A stretch of 64,000 nt of DNA from Muribaculaceae bacterium (GTDB lineage: Bacteria; Bacteroidota; Bacteroidia; Bacteroidales; Muribaculaceae): positions 62,001 to 126,000 of the forward strand of contig JAFYYU010000017.1 of NCBI GenBank assembly GCA_017557425.1. Reading direction: 5' to 3'. The notes under the pieces are model-generated. The model made no database searches. It was given only the letters and a program-made list of their open reading frames with translations, and was not told the origin of the DNA. Positions within the stretch are counted from its first letter, which is position 1; each line of letters starts with the position of its first letter. Below, piece by piece: positions 9,541 to 17,606 of this stretch. A program made the translations under genes and the position numbers.

Positions 9541-10776
9541 ATGGCCCTGATTGACGACATCCGCGCCCTGCGCATCGCCGACTACGACTACCCGTTGCCC
9601 GATGAGCGCATCGCCAAGCATCCCCTCGCCCAACGCGAGCAGTGCAAGCTCTTATATTATAAAGGAGGGAACATCGAGGAGAGGCGCTTCTGGGAAGTGC
9701 CCTCGTTGCTGCCCGAGCGCTCGACGCTCATCTATAATAACACGCGAGTGATCAACGCCCGCCTCAGGTTCCGCAAGGAGACGGGTTCGACGATAGAGAT
9801 CTTCTGCCTGGAGCCTGTGCTGCCGCGTGACTATGAGCAGATTTTCCAGACCACGGGCCACTGCGTGTGGCAGTGCCTGGTGGGCAACAGCAAGCGCTGG
9901 AAACAGGGTTCTCTGACACAGACTGTTATCATCGAGGGCCGTGAGGTCACCCTTGCCGCCACGCGCGGCGAGCAGCGGGGCAACGCTTGGGAAATCGCCT
10001 TTGACTGGGACGGTAAAGAGGGAAAAATCACCTTTGCCGACGTGCTGGAGGCCATCGGCGAGATCCCCATCCCACCCTACCTGAACCGCGGCACCGAGGA
10101 GAGCGACTCGACTGACTACCAGACGGTCTATAGCCATATCGACGGCAGCGTCGCCGCGCCGACCGCCGGGCTGCACTTCACCGACGAGGTGCTGGCCGAG
10201 TGTGACGCCCGCGGCATCCTGCGGCGCGAAATCACGCTGCACGTGGGCGCAGGCACGTTCCAGCCCGTCAAGAGCGAGCACATCGGCGACCACCCGATGC
10301 ACTACGAGTTCATCAGTGTGCCGCGCAGCGTCATCCAGGACATCATCAATGCCCCTGGGCCTATCATCGCCGTGGGCACGACCAGTGTGCGCACCCTCGA
10401 GAGCCTTTACTACATCGGCCAGATCCTGGAGGACAACCCCGATGCCGACGAGGATGCGCTCACTGTCACTCAATGGATGCCCTACACCACCCCCTGCGAG
10501 ATTTCAACGCAAAAAGCACTTCAAAACATCGTCGATTACCTGGACCGACACCATGCCGACACCTACATGGGCAGCACCCAGCTGATGATTGCCCCGGGCT
10601 TTCTCTACCGCATTGTGAGCGGCATTATCACAAACTTCCACCAGCCGCAATCGACACTGCTTCTGCTCGTGGCGGCCTTTGTGGGCCAAGACCGGTGGCG
10701 CGGCATGTATGACTACGCCCTGGCCCACGATTTCCGCTTCCTGAGTTACGGCGACGCCCAGCTACTCCTGGGTTAG
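9541..10776 (+). CDS. queA: S-adenosylmethionine:tRNA ribosyltransferase-isomerase
   Basis: A 411-residue cytoplasmic enzyme that transfers and isomerises the ribosyl group of SAM onto 7-aminomethyl-7-deazaguanine at tRNA position 34, giving epoxyqueuosine. Conserved blocks NNTRVINARL, APTAGLHFTDEVL, LHVGAGTFQPV, VGTTSVRTLES and the C-terminal NFHQPQSTLLLLVAAFVG are intact. The length is typical of Bacteroidetes forms, which are longer than the E. coli protein. An open frame extends 24 codons upstream into menA, but the ATG at 9541, 4 bases after the menA stop, begins the conserved protein. Confidence 0.95.
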   Translation: MALIDDIRALRIADYDYPLPDERIAKHPLAQREQCKLLYYKGGNIEERRFWEVPSLLPERSTLIYNNTRVINARLRFRKETGSTIEIFCLEPVLPRDYEQIFQTTGHCVWQCLVGNSKRWKQGSLTQTVIIEGREVTLAATRGEQRGNAWEIAFDWDGKEGKITFADVLEAIGEIPIPPYLNRGTEESDSTDYQTVYSHIDGSVAAPTAGLHFTDEVLAECDARGILRREITLHVGAGTFQPVKSEHIGDHPMHYEFISVPRSVIQDIINAPGPIIAVGTTSVRTLESLYYIGQILEDNPDADEDALTVTQWMPYTTPCEISTQKALQNIVDYLDRHHADTYMGSTQLMIAPGFLYRIVSGIITNFHQPQSTLLLLVAAFVGQDRWRGMYDYALAHDFRFLSYGDAQLLLG

Positions 10777-10779
10777 AAA

Positions 10780-10867
10780 ACAACTGATCAGTCTGATCTT
10801 TCTGAGGGCTTCCGCATTCCTCAATCATCAAACAACTGAATAATCTGATTTTTCTGAGGGCATCCGC
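10780..10867 (+). repeat. Two imperfect 36-bp direct repeats after queA
   Basis: Bases 10780-10815 and 10832-10867 match at 31 of 36 positions, with 16 bases between. Both contain CTTTCTGAGGGC or a near copy. The origin is unknown; they lie in the 3' untranslated part of the menA-queA transcript. Confidence 0.7.
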
Positions 10868-10881
10868 TTTCATTTATATTA

Positions 10882-10931
10882 AAAACAAGCCCTATGTTTG
10901 CACCGTCAAAGTCAAATATAGGGCTTGTTTT
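10882..10931 (+). terminator. Intrinsic terminator after queA
   Basis: A 14-bp perfect stem, 10882-10895 with 10918-10931, with a 22-base loop; the distal arm ends in TTTT and is followed by C/T-rich sequence. Confidence 0.75.
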
Positions 10932-11007
10932 CTGTTAACAGAAGTGCAAATGCCCCCCTAAGACCCGTGTTATTCATCTATAAAAAAGGGCGATTAGTCG
11001 CATGAAT

Positions 11008-11064
11008 ATGCCCAATGGGGCGATTATGGGGCTTATCACGCATAATCGGGCTTAAACTGGGCAT
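11008..11064 (+). other. Imperfect hairpin upstream of the low-complexity exported protein
   Basis: Two helices, 11008-11014 with 11058-11064 and 11021-11028 with 11041-11048, separated by an asymmetric internal loop. It precedes the candidate promoter of the next gene, so it is more likely DNA-level or part of an upstream transcript than a leader of that gene. Confidence 0.4.
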
Positions 11065-11068
11065 GGTG

Positions 11069-11102
11069 TTTGCCGTCTAAAAGACAAAGAATAATGAATT
11101 TG
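11069..11102 (+). promoter_or_regulatory. Candidate promoter (TTTG-N22-TGAATTTG)
   Basis: TTTG at 11069-11072 and a one-mismatch -7 box at 11095-11102, 24 bases before the ATG at 11127. Confidence 0.4.
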
Positions 11103-11126
11103 TTGTACATTTAATACATTACAATT

Positions 11127-12509
11127 ATGAAAACTTCTGTTACAAAAATCATGATGAGCTTCGCTCTCATGGGATGCCTGATCTTCAGCGCATCGGACGC
11201 AATGGCCCAGGGCCGCAGTCGTTCACAAGGAGGCAGCAGCGCCAGCAGAAGCCAGTCGGCAGCTGTCTCACGTTCGGACAAAGCAACCGCACCGACGGTG
11301 AGCCGTAACTCCAGCAGCTCGAGCATGAGCCGCAGTTCCAGCAGCTCTAGCAGCTCGCGCAGTTCGGTAACACCGCAGGTCAACCGCAGCAGTTCGAGTT
11401 CCAGCTCCAGCCGCAGCATGACCACGACACCGCAGGTGAACCGCGGCAGCAGCAGCGATAACAGGGGCACCAGCGTGCGTCCCAGCACCAGCGGCTCCAG
11501 CAGCAGTTCCAGCGGCTCGCGCATGAGCACCGGTTCCAGCAGCCGTGGCACCACGAGCGGCATCAGCGACCTGAACCAGTCAAGAGACCGTCGCGACAAG
11601 ACCGTCAAGGATGCCAGCACCTTGAATAAGAATGATCGTACCAAGGGCACTAACGGCAGCATTGACAACAAGTCGACCCGTCCCACCAGCAAGCCCGGCA
11701 ACGGCGGCAGCAACATCGATAACGGCCGCAACGGAGGCAAGCCCGGTAACGGAGGCGGCAACGTCGATAACGGCCGCAACGGTGGCAAGCCTGGTAACGG
11801 CGGCGGCAACGTAGGTAACGGCCGCAACGGCGGTAAGCCTGATAACGGCGGCAAGCCCGACAACGGCGGCGGTCGTCCCAACAGCAACCGTCCGAATGGC
11901 AACCACGGGCACAACGGCAACCATGGTTACAATCACGACAACCACTTTGACTACAGTAACCACCACTACCGCAATGACTTCCACAACAACTATATCAACC
12001 ACCGTTGGAGTTGGAGTCGCCCCCTGCCCCCTCCCGCCCGTCGCTATCGTCCCGCTCCCATCGTATGGTATCGTCCTGTAATCCCCGCTGGTTGGTATCC
12101 CTATGCCGGAGCCCCCATCATCGACAGGATTCTGGGCATCACCTTCGGAACGCTCTTTGACAGTTCGCTTGACTATCTGTACTACAACGGCTATGAGATT
12201 GACGGCTATGCCGACCACGTGATCTACCTGAGAAACGTGCCTCTGCTGAACCTCTCCTGGGAAGACGTCATGCTCTGCTACGACGATTATGACAGACTGG
12301 TCAACGCACAGTTCATCTTCCAGACCGGCCGCAACGACCACAAGCGCTACAACAGGGTTTACAACAGCCTGTGCAGAATCTATGGTCAGCCTATCAACAG
12401 CGGCAACAACGGCCTGAGCTGGTACGGAGGCAACAGCACCGGTTGGGTAACGCTCTCGACATTTGAGAACATGGGACGCTACTACACCACGCTGAGCATC
12501 GGTTACTAA
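11127..12509 (+). CDS. Exported low-complexity Ser-rich / Gly-Asn repeat protein
   Basis: A 460-residue protein of unknown function. A signal peptide ends near residue 28 (AMA-QG). Residues ~30-140 are almost wholly Ser/Arg with Thr and Gln. Residues 189-249 hold three 16-residue units of the type KPGNGGGNVDNGRNGG plus partial copies, followed by an Asn/His-rich stretch and a Tyr/Trp/Pro linker. Only the last ~160 residues look like a folded domain, beginning near the GWYPYAG segment. The long disordered region suggests a periplasmic or surface protein with a flexible spacer. Similar Ser/Arg-rich exported proteins occur in Bacteroidales; I recognise no named family. It is followed by a strong terminator and is monocistronic. 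Confidence 0.8.
   Translation: MKTSVTKIMMSFALMGCLIFSASDAMAQGRSRSQGGSSASRSQSAAVSRSDKATAPTVSRNSSSSSMSRSSSSSSSSRSSVTPQVNRSSSSSSSSRSMTTTPQVNRGSSSDNRGTSVRPSTSGSSSSSSGSRMSTGSSSRGTTSGISDLNQSRDRRDKTVKDASTLNKNDRTKGTNGSIDNKSTRPTSKPGNGGSNIDNGRNGGKPGNGGGNVDNGRNGGKPGNGGGNVGNGRNGGKPDNGGKPDNGGGRPNSNRPNGNHGHNGNHGYNHDNHFDYSNHHYRNDFHNNYINHRWSWSRPLPPPARRYRPAPIVWYRPVIPAGWYPYAGAPIIDRILGITFGTLFDSSLDYLYYNGYEIDGYADHVIYLRNVPLLNLSWEDVMLCYDDYDRLVNAQFIFQTGRNDHKRYNRVYNSLCRIYGQPINSGNNGLSWYGGNSTGWVTLSTFENMGRYYTTLSIGY
11691..11873 (+). repeat. 48-bp in-frame tandem repeats (16-residue Gly/Asn units)
   Basis: Three near-identical 48-base units and shorter partial copies encode KPGNGG(S/G)N(I/V)(D/G)NGRNGG. The copy number may vary between strains by slippage. 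Confidence 0.8.
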
Positions 12510-12565
12510 AAGAGAAAAAAGAGAGATAGGATTTCTTCATACGCACACGATAATTATTGATTCGA

Positions 12566-12600
12566 GAGGCGGGCGCCAAGCAGGTGCCCGCCTCTTGATT
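12566..12600 (+). terminator. Intrinsic terminator
   Basis: A 12-bp stem (12566-12577 with 12583-12594, one G-T) with a 5-base loop, followed by TTGATTT. Confidence 0.85.
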
Positions 12601-12707
12601 TACTGTTCCTATTTCCAGATAAATGCGCCGGAATAGTACTGTCAAAAATCATAGGGAGGGCAATTAACAATTTTTCAACCGTTTTTTGCAAATATTAGGC
12701 AGTTTTA

Positions 12708-12739
12708 TTTGCCGCATTCCGTTAATAGCCTTATCTTTG
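12708..12739 (+). promoter_or_regulatory. Promoter TTTG-N20-TATCTTTG for a short transcript
   Basis: TTTG at 12708-12711 and TATCTTTG at 12732-12739, a full match to the Bacteroidetes consensus. Transcription would start near 12745. The next hairpin-T tract lies only 70 bases further on. Confidence 0.7.
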
Positions 12740-12744
12740 CGACA

Positions 12745-12817
12745 AGTTTTTTCATAGGATTAGATTTTTAAGGTTTAAAGTGTGCGAGTTGTTGTGAAAC
12801 AAGCGCACATTTTTTTG
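12745..12817 (+). ncRNA. Candidate ~70-nt small RNA or attenuated leader
   Basis: Bounded by the promoter just upstream and by a hairpin with a T7 run. The hairpin pairs 12777-12786 with 12804-12813 and, inside, 12789-12793 with 12798-12802 around a GTGA loop. A separate -7 box at 12848 can start the TPR gene, so this segment may be an independent small RNA; alternatively it is a leader terminated before the TPR gene. No known family recognised. Confidence 0.45.
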
Positions 12818-12847
12818 TTTACCCACATGATTATCGCAGAATTGACG

Positions 12848-12855
12848 TATATTTG
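12848..12855 (+). promoter_or_regulatory. -7 box for the TPR-rnz operon (TATATTTG)
   Basis: Exact TAnnTTTG, 24 bases before the ATG at 12880. Confidence 0.5.
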
Positions 12856-12879
12856 CAGGGTTAAACACAAGACAAACCG

Positions 12880-14673
12880 ATGCATATGATCAAACAGGCA
12901 TTGTGGATGATCGCTGTCATCTGCATTTCGATGGGCGCCGCCGCCCAGACACAAGCAGGAATCGTGAGGACACTGGAACGCCCGGGAAAGCCCAGCAACG
13001 GCATCACGGGTGTGACCATCAACGTGATGGAATACCCTAACGCCATCGTGAGCAAGAAAGGGGGCAAATTCTCCTTCACGATACCCGGCAAGCGGCAGGG
13101 TGATTCCTATACCGTATCGCGAGTGCAGAAGAAAGGCTACACGCTGGTCGATAAGCAGTTGAAGGGAAGGCGCTTTGCCTACTCGTCGTCGGTATCCCTG
13201 GAGATTGTCATGGTGGCCGACGAGCAGCTCGAGATGGACAAGAAGCGCATCGAGGACAAGGCCTATGACAAGGCGCAGAAGGACTATAACCAGAAAGTCG
13301 CCGCCCTCGAGAGACAACTCAAAGAGAAAACCATCAGCGAACGGGAATACCGCACGAAATACGAGGAACTGAACTCCAACTACAACAACTACATCCAGCT
13401 CATTGACCAGATGGCCGAGCGCTATGCCACGACCGACTACAAGGGGCTGAGCGAGACCAACAAGGACATTCTCGCCTGTGTCGAGAACGCCGATCTGGAG
13501 CGTGCCGACGAACTCATCAACCGCAAGGGCAGCTTTGACAAGCGTGAAGAGGAACTGCTCAAGAAAATGCAACTCAAAGAGAAATCCGAGCAACTGTCCC
13601 AACAACTGCAGGAAGACATTGACGTTGAGCTCGAAGATCTGGTGCGTGACTACTATAACAAGTACACCATTAACGCAGCAGCCTACCGCAACGACTCGGC
13701 CGCCTACTATCTGGAGCGCATCGTGCGCCTCGACACGACCGACGTGGACATGATACGTGTGACGGCATGGTTCATCGACAACTATCTGGCCGACTATCCA
13801 CGTGCGCTGGACTACTACCAGCGAGCATTGGTCCAAGCCCAGGAGCAATATGGAGAACTCAGCGAGCAAGCCGGCCAAATCACCGAGTTTATCGGCCTCA
13901 CCTATGACCACCTGCAAGAACAGGAAAAATCCCTTGAGTGGCACCTCAAAGCATTGGACATCTACGAGCAGACCGAGGGTCTTCTCAACCCTGATGCCGC
14001 ACTGGTATATACCCATATCGGCAGAATATACAGCCAGAAAGGGGAATGCGAGAAAGCGTTGGAATACACCCTGAAAGGGCTTGAAATTCGGGAAAGGACC
14101 TTTGAGGACAAGGATCATCTTGATTTTTCCCAATCCTATAATAACCTGGGGGTCATTTACAATCAGATGAAGGATTATGAAAAAGCGCTAGTATATCACA
14201 AGAAGGCGCTTGATATACGCGAGCGGGTACTTGGAACAAATTCCGATGGGACTGCCCTTTCATATCTCAACATTGGAGATGTATATTACAGGCAAGAACA
14301 ATTTGACAGCGCATCGGTGTACTTGCAGAAGGCGCTGGATATATATCAGCTCATTTACGGTTCTAACCACCCGACAACTTATAACGCCCTGATCTGGAAC
14401 GGCGCGAATTACCAGAGGCTGGAGAACTTTGAAAAAGCATTGGAGTGTTTTCAGCAGGCCTTGAACTTCTGTGACAACTATTACGGAGAGGAAAGCGAGC
14501 AGAGTGCCTATTGCTGCCAACTGGTCGCTACAGTATATCACCAGCTGGGCGACATCAAAAAGACAATAGCATACATTCAGCGTTGCATTGACATCTACGA
14601 AAAAACTTACGGCCCCGACTATCAAGCAGTCCAGCAGTTGAAAGAAGGTATCGAGAGACTCAAGGGAGAATGA
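12880..14673 (+). CDS. Exported TPR protein with carboxypeptidase-regulatory-like N-domain
   Basis: 597 residues. A signal peptide (about 1-22) leads to a beta-sandwich-like stretch with the peptidase-associated pattern (GVTINVMEYPN, KGGKFSFTIPGK), then a charged coiled coil (about 105-255) and at least six tetratricopeptide repeats of the kinesin-light-chain type (KALDIYEQ, KALEYTLKGLEIRERTF, KALDIRERV, KALDIYQLIYG). Bacteroidetes often use such proteins as periplasmic or inner-membrane scaffolds; the partner is unknown. Its stop codon overlaps the rnz start (ATGA at 14670-14673), so the genes are translationally coupled although no functional link is evident. Met3 is an alternative start. 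Confidence 0.85.
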   Translation: MHMIKQALWMIAVICISMGAAAQTQAGIVRTLERPGKPSNGITGVTINVMEYPNAIVSKKGGKFSFTIPGKRQGDSYTVSRVQKKGYTLVDKQLKGRRFAYSSSVSLEIVMVADEQLEMDKKRIEDKAYDKAQKDYNQKVAALERQLKEKTISEREYRTKYEELNSNYNNYIQLIDQMAERYATTDYKGLSETNKDILACVENADLERADELINRKGSFDKREEELLKKMQLKEKSEQLSQQLQEDIDVELEDLVRDYYNKYTINAAAYRNDSAAYYLERIVRLDTTDVDMIRVTAWFIDNYLADYPRALDYYQRALVQAQEQYGELSEQAGQITEFIGLTYDHLQEQEKSLEWHLKALDIYEQTEGLLNPDAALVYTHIGRIYSQKGECEKALEYTLKGLEIRERTFEDKDHLDFSQSYNNLGVIYNQMKDYEKALVYHKKALDIRERVLGTNSDGTALSYLNIGDVYYRQEQFDSASVYLQKALDIYQLIYGSNHPTTYNALIWNGANYQRLENFEKALECFQQALNFCDNYYGEESEQSAYCCQLVATVYHQLGDIKKTIAYIQRCIDIYEKTYGPDYQAVQQLKEGIERLKGE

Positions 14674-15590
14674 CACGGCTGGAGCTGAACATACTGGGAT
14701 GCGGAAGCGCGACGATGACGCCGCGCCACCAGCCGTCGTGCCAGGTGTTGAACGTGCGTGACAACCTGATGATGATTGACTGCGGCGAGGGTGCCCAACT
14801 TGCCGTGCGCCGCATGAAGCTCAAGCTGATGCGGCTGAACCACATTTTCATCAGCCACCTGCACGGTGACCACTGCTTCGGGCTGCCGGGGCTGGTCTCG
14901 ACGATGGCGCTGCTGAACCGCACCAACTCGCTGACCATCCACACCTTTAAGGACGGCGTGGAACTGTTCTCGACGTGGCTGGACTACTTTTGCCGCGAGC
15001 GCCCGTTTGAGGTCAAGTACAACGTCATCGACACGCACAAGCGCGTCATCTGGGAGGACGACGCCCTGACGGTAACGACCTTCCCGCTGGTGCACCGTGT
15101 GCCCGCCGTGGGTTTCCTGTTCAGGGAGAAGCCCAAGCTGCGCCACATCATCGGTGAGGAGGTCAAAAGGCTGGGCGTGCCCCACTATGCCATGAATGCG
15201 TTGCGCCAGGGCGAGGACTGGGTCACCCCTGAGGGCCTTGTCATCCCCAACGGCCAATTGACCACGGCTGCCGAACCCGCCATCAGCTACGCCTATTGCA
15301 GCGACACCAAATTCTCAAAGCGAGTCATCAAGAGTGTCGAGGGCGTGGACTGGCTCTATCACGAGGCCACCTACGACGACAGCCTGCGCGTGAAGGCCCA
15401 CAAGCGCTACCACAGTACCGCCCTGGAAGCCGCCACCGTGGCCCGTGAGGCTGCTGTGGGCCAGCTCATCCTGGGGCACTTTTCTAAGCGCTACCTTGAC
15501 GATACGCCACTGCTGCTGGAAGCCCAATCGGTCTTCCCCGCCACCCGCCTCGCCAACGAGGGCATGGTCATCGATTTGAACCAAAAATAA
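14670..15590 (+). CDS. rnz: Ribonuclease Z
   Basis: A 306-residue metallo-beta-lactamase-fold endonuclease that removes the 3' trailer of tRNA precursors. The zinc-binding HLHGDH motif lies near residue 62, with ILGCGSATMTPRHQPSC at the N-terminus, an exosite-like insertion, and C-terminal conserved HYHST/AREA and GHFSKRY blocks. The start overlaps the TPR gene stop by 4 bases. Confidence 0.95.
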   Translation: MTRLELNILGCGSATMTPRHQPSCQVLNVRDNLMMIDCGEGAQLAVRRMKLKLMRLNHIFISHLHGDHCFGLPGLVSTMALLNRTNSLTIHTFKDGVELFSTWLDYFCRERPFEVKYNVIDTHKRVIWEDDALTVTTFPLVHRVPAVGFLFREKPKLRHIIGEEVKRLGVPHYAMNALRQGEDWVTPEGLVIPNGQLTTAAEPAISYAYCSDTKFSKRVIKSVEGVDWLYHEATYDDSLRVKAHKRYHSTALEAATVAREAAVGQLILGHFSKRYLDDTPLLLEAQSVFPATRLANEGMVIDLNQK

Positions 15591-15608
15591 TTTCCCAGCC
15601 ATTAAACT

Positions 15609-15624
15609 TGGCACGACTATTGCA
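15609..15624 (+). promoter_or_regulatory. Sigma-54 type promoter (TGGCAC-N5-TTGCA)
   Basis: A perfect -24/-12 element with GG and GC spaced 10 bases apart. It lies 10 bases after the rnz stop codon. Bases 15601-15616 are identical to 40485-40500, where a second such site occurs. The predicted start is near 15635; the first gene downstream is acpP, about 330 bases away. Confidence 0.6.
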
Positions 15625-15968
15625 GTCCAACGGGTGATTTTTTTGCGCCGGGAAGGTTTGCCCAAGGGGCAGCACGAAGGGGCAAATGAGAATAAATTAC
15701 ACTTTTTAACAGCACAACGAAGTAAAAACTTTGAAAATTTATTTAAAAACGCTGAGTCACAATCAGCTAAAGTCTAAAATTTCCCCAACGGGGCTCAAAT
15801 TAAGTAAATTTTTCTTTATTATTTGAATAATTTGTATTTCCTTTGCAGTCGCAAAAGACGGTGCGAATCGAGATAAAAGCAGATAATTATTTGATTTTGT
15901 TGAGATAACGCCCGAATGATTTAGAATGTGAATATAAATTTTTATCAAACTTTTTAATAATTACGACT
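15625..15968 (+). other. Leader region of acpP
   Basis: About 340 bases without a gene. A 7-bp hairpin (15657-15663 with 15680-15686) and a small CCCC-AAC-GGGG hairpin near 15783 are visible. A one-mismatch -7 box TTCCTTTG at 15838-15845, followed by GCAGTC as in the pfkA promoter, may be the housekeeping promoter of acpP. Confidence 0.4.
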
Positions 15969-16211
15969 ATGTCAGAAATTGAAGAAAGAGTAAAACAAAT
16001 TATCGTTGACAAATTAGGTGTTAGCGAGTCTGAGGTAACTCCCGAGGCTACTTTTAGCCAGGACCTGGGTGCTGATAGTCTTGATACCGTCGAGCTGATC
16101 ATGGAATTTGAGAAGCAGTTCGACATCAAGATCCCCGATGACAAGTCTGAGACCATCCAAAACGTAGGCGACGCCATCAAGTTCATTGAGGAGGCAAAGG
16201 CCGCTGAATAA
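15969..16211 (+). CDS. acpP: Acyl carrier protein
   Basis: An 80-residue acidic four-helix protein that carries growing fatty acyl chains on a phosphopantetheine arm. The attachment Ser is in [15 protein letters not shown], a classic ACP signature. It is followed by a large hairpin-T6 structure and then fabF, its partner in chain elongation. Confidence 0.97.
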   Translation: MSEIEERVKQIIVDKLGVSESEVTPEATFSQDLGADSLDTVELIMEFEKQFDIKIPDDKSETIQNVGDAIKFIEEAKAAE

Positions 16212-16223
16212 AGAATTCTTACG

Positions 16224-16279
16224 GGTGGATACCATGATGGTGCCCCAAAACGGGGTTTCTCATGGCATCCACCTTTTTT
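16224..16279 (+). terminator. Terminator/attenuator between acpP and fabF
   Basis: A long stem (16224-16237 with 16260-16273, one bulged C) plus an inner CCCC/GGGG helix, followed directly by T6 (16274-16279). It ends 17 bases before the fabF ATG, leaving no room for a promoter. fabF and rnc must depend on read-through, so acpP will be made in excess. Confidence 0.85.
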
Positions 16280-16296
16280 AAATTCCCTACTACCAC

Positions 16297-17580
16297 ATGG
16301 AATTAAAACGAGTTGTGGTAACTGGTCTGGGTGCCATCACTCCCATAGGTCTGGACGTTGAGACCACATGGAACAACGCCCTTAAAGGAGTGAGCGGTGC
16401 TGGGCCAATTACTCATTTTGATACAACACTGTTCAAGACCAAGTTCGCATGCGAGCTCAAGGGTTTTGATCCGCTGAATTACGTGGACGACCCCAACGAC
16501 CGTCGCGAGGTAAAGGACTTCAAGCGCAACGACCTGTACACGCAGTATGCGCTGGCCTGTGCCAAGCAAGCCGTTGAGGATGCCAACCTGCTTGACGAGA
16601 GCATTGACCGCAACGAGGTAGGCGTTATTTTCGGTTCAGGTATTGGCGGCTTGAAGACCTTTGAGGATCAGTCAGGTGACTATGCCAGGCATGAGGACCG
16701 CGGCCCCATGTACAGCCCGTTTTTCATCCCGACGATGATTGCCGACATGGCAGCCGGACTGATTTCGATCAAGTACGGTTTCCGTGGCCCCAACTTCGGT
16801 ATTGTTTCGGCATGTGCCACCTCGACCAACACGCTCATTGATGCCTTCAACTACATACGCATGGGCAAGGCCAAAGCCATCCTGACCGGTGGCAGTGAGG
16901 CCCCGTTGTTCCCTGCCGGTGTGGGCGGCTTCAATGCCATGAAGGCCATCTCGCTGCGCAACGACGACCCCGAGGGCGCATCGCGTCCCTTCAGCGCTTC
17001 GCGCGACGGTTTCGTCATGGGTGAGGGCGGTGTGTGCCTCGTGTTTGAGGAACTTGAGCACGCTCTGGCTCGCGGTGCCAAAATCTACGGCGAGGTTATC
17101 GGTGGCGGCATGAGCGCCGACGCTTATCACATCACTGCCAGCCATCCCGAGGGACTGGGCGCCAAGCTCGTGATGCAGCGCGCCATCGAGGATGCCGGCA
17201 TCAAGCCCGAGGACGTTGACTATGTGAACGCCCATGGCACCTCCACTCCTGTGGGTGACTTGAGCGAGGCCCAGGCTGTGAAGGACGTGTTTGGCGAGCA
17301 TGCCTACAAGCTCAATGTGAGCAGCACCAAGTCGATGACCGGACACATGCTGGGCGCTACTGGCGCGATGGAGGCAGTCTTCTGCCTGCTGGCCTGCCGT
17401 GACGACATCGTACCTCCCACCATCAACCATGCCGATGGCGACGAGGACGAAAACATCGACTACAAGATGAACTTCACCTTTAACAAAGCACAGAAGCGAA
17501 CTGTAAACGTTGCATTGTCCAACACGTTTGGCTTCGGCGGACACAATGCCAGCATCATCGTCAAGAAATACCAGAAATAG
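16297..17580 (+). CDS. fabF: Beta-ketoacyl-ACP synthase II
   Basis: A 427-residue thiolase-fold condensing enzyme of fatty-acid elongation. The active-site Cys in VSACATST and the two His in AHGTSTPVGD and STKSMTGHMLGATGA form the C-H-H triad; the C-terminal FGFGGHNAS motif is intact. It lies 86 bases after acpP, behind an attenuator-like hairpin, and 26 bases before rnc. The acpP-fabF-rnc order is common in bacteria. Confidence 0.97.
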   Translation: MELKRVVVTGLGAITPIGLDVETTWNNALKGVSGAGPITHFDTTLFKTKFACELKGFDPLNYVDDPNDRREVKDFKRNDLYTQYALACAKQAVEDANLLDESIDRNEVGVIFGSGIGGLKTFEDQSGDYARHEDRGPMYSPFFIPTMIADMAAGLISIKYGFRGPNFGIVSACATSTNTLIDAFNYIRMGKAKAILTGGSEAPLFPAGVGGFNAMKAISLRNDDPEGASRPFSASRDGFVMGEGGVCLVFEELEHALARGAKIYGEVIGGGMSADAYHITASHPEGLGAKLVMQRAIEDAGIKPEDVDYVNAHGTSTPVGDLSEAQAVKDVFGEHAYKLNVSSTKSMTGHMLGATGAMEAVFCLLACRDDIVPPTINHADGDEDENIDYKMNFTFNKAQKRTVNVALSNTFGFGGHNASIIVKKYQK

Positions 17581-17606
17581 CCTTTTGAAATAAAGGCAAC
17601 GACGCG

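Noticed and set aside
11691..11873. Gly/Asn repeats as a DNA-level repeat element
   Set aside because: The units are in frame, encode a regular 16-residue pattern and are confined to the coding sequence, so they are protein repeats.
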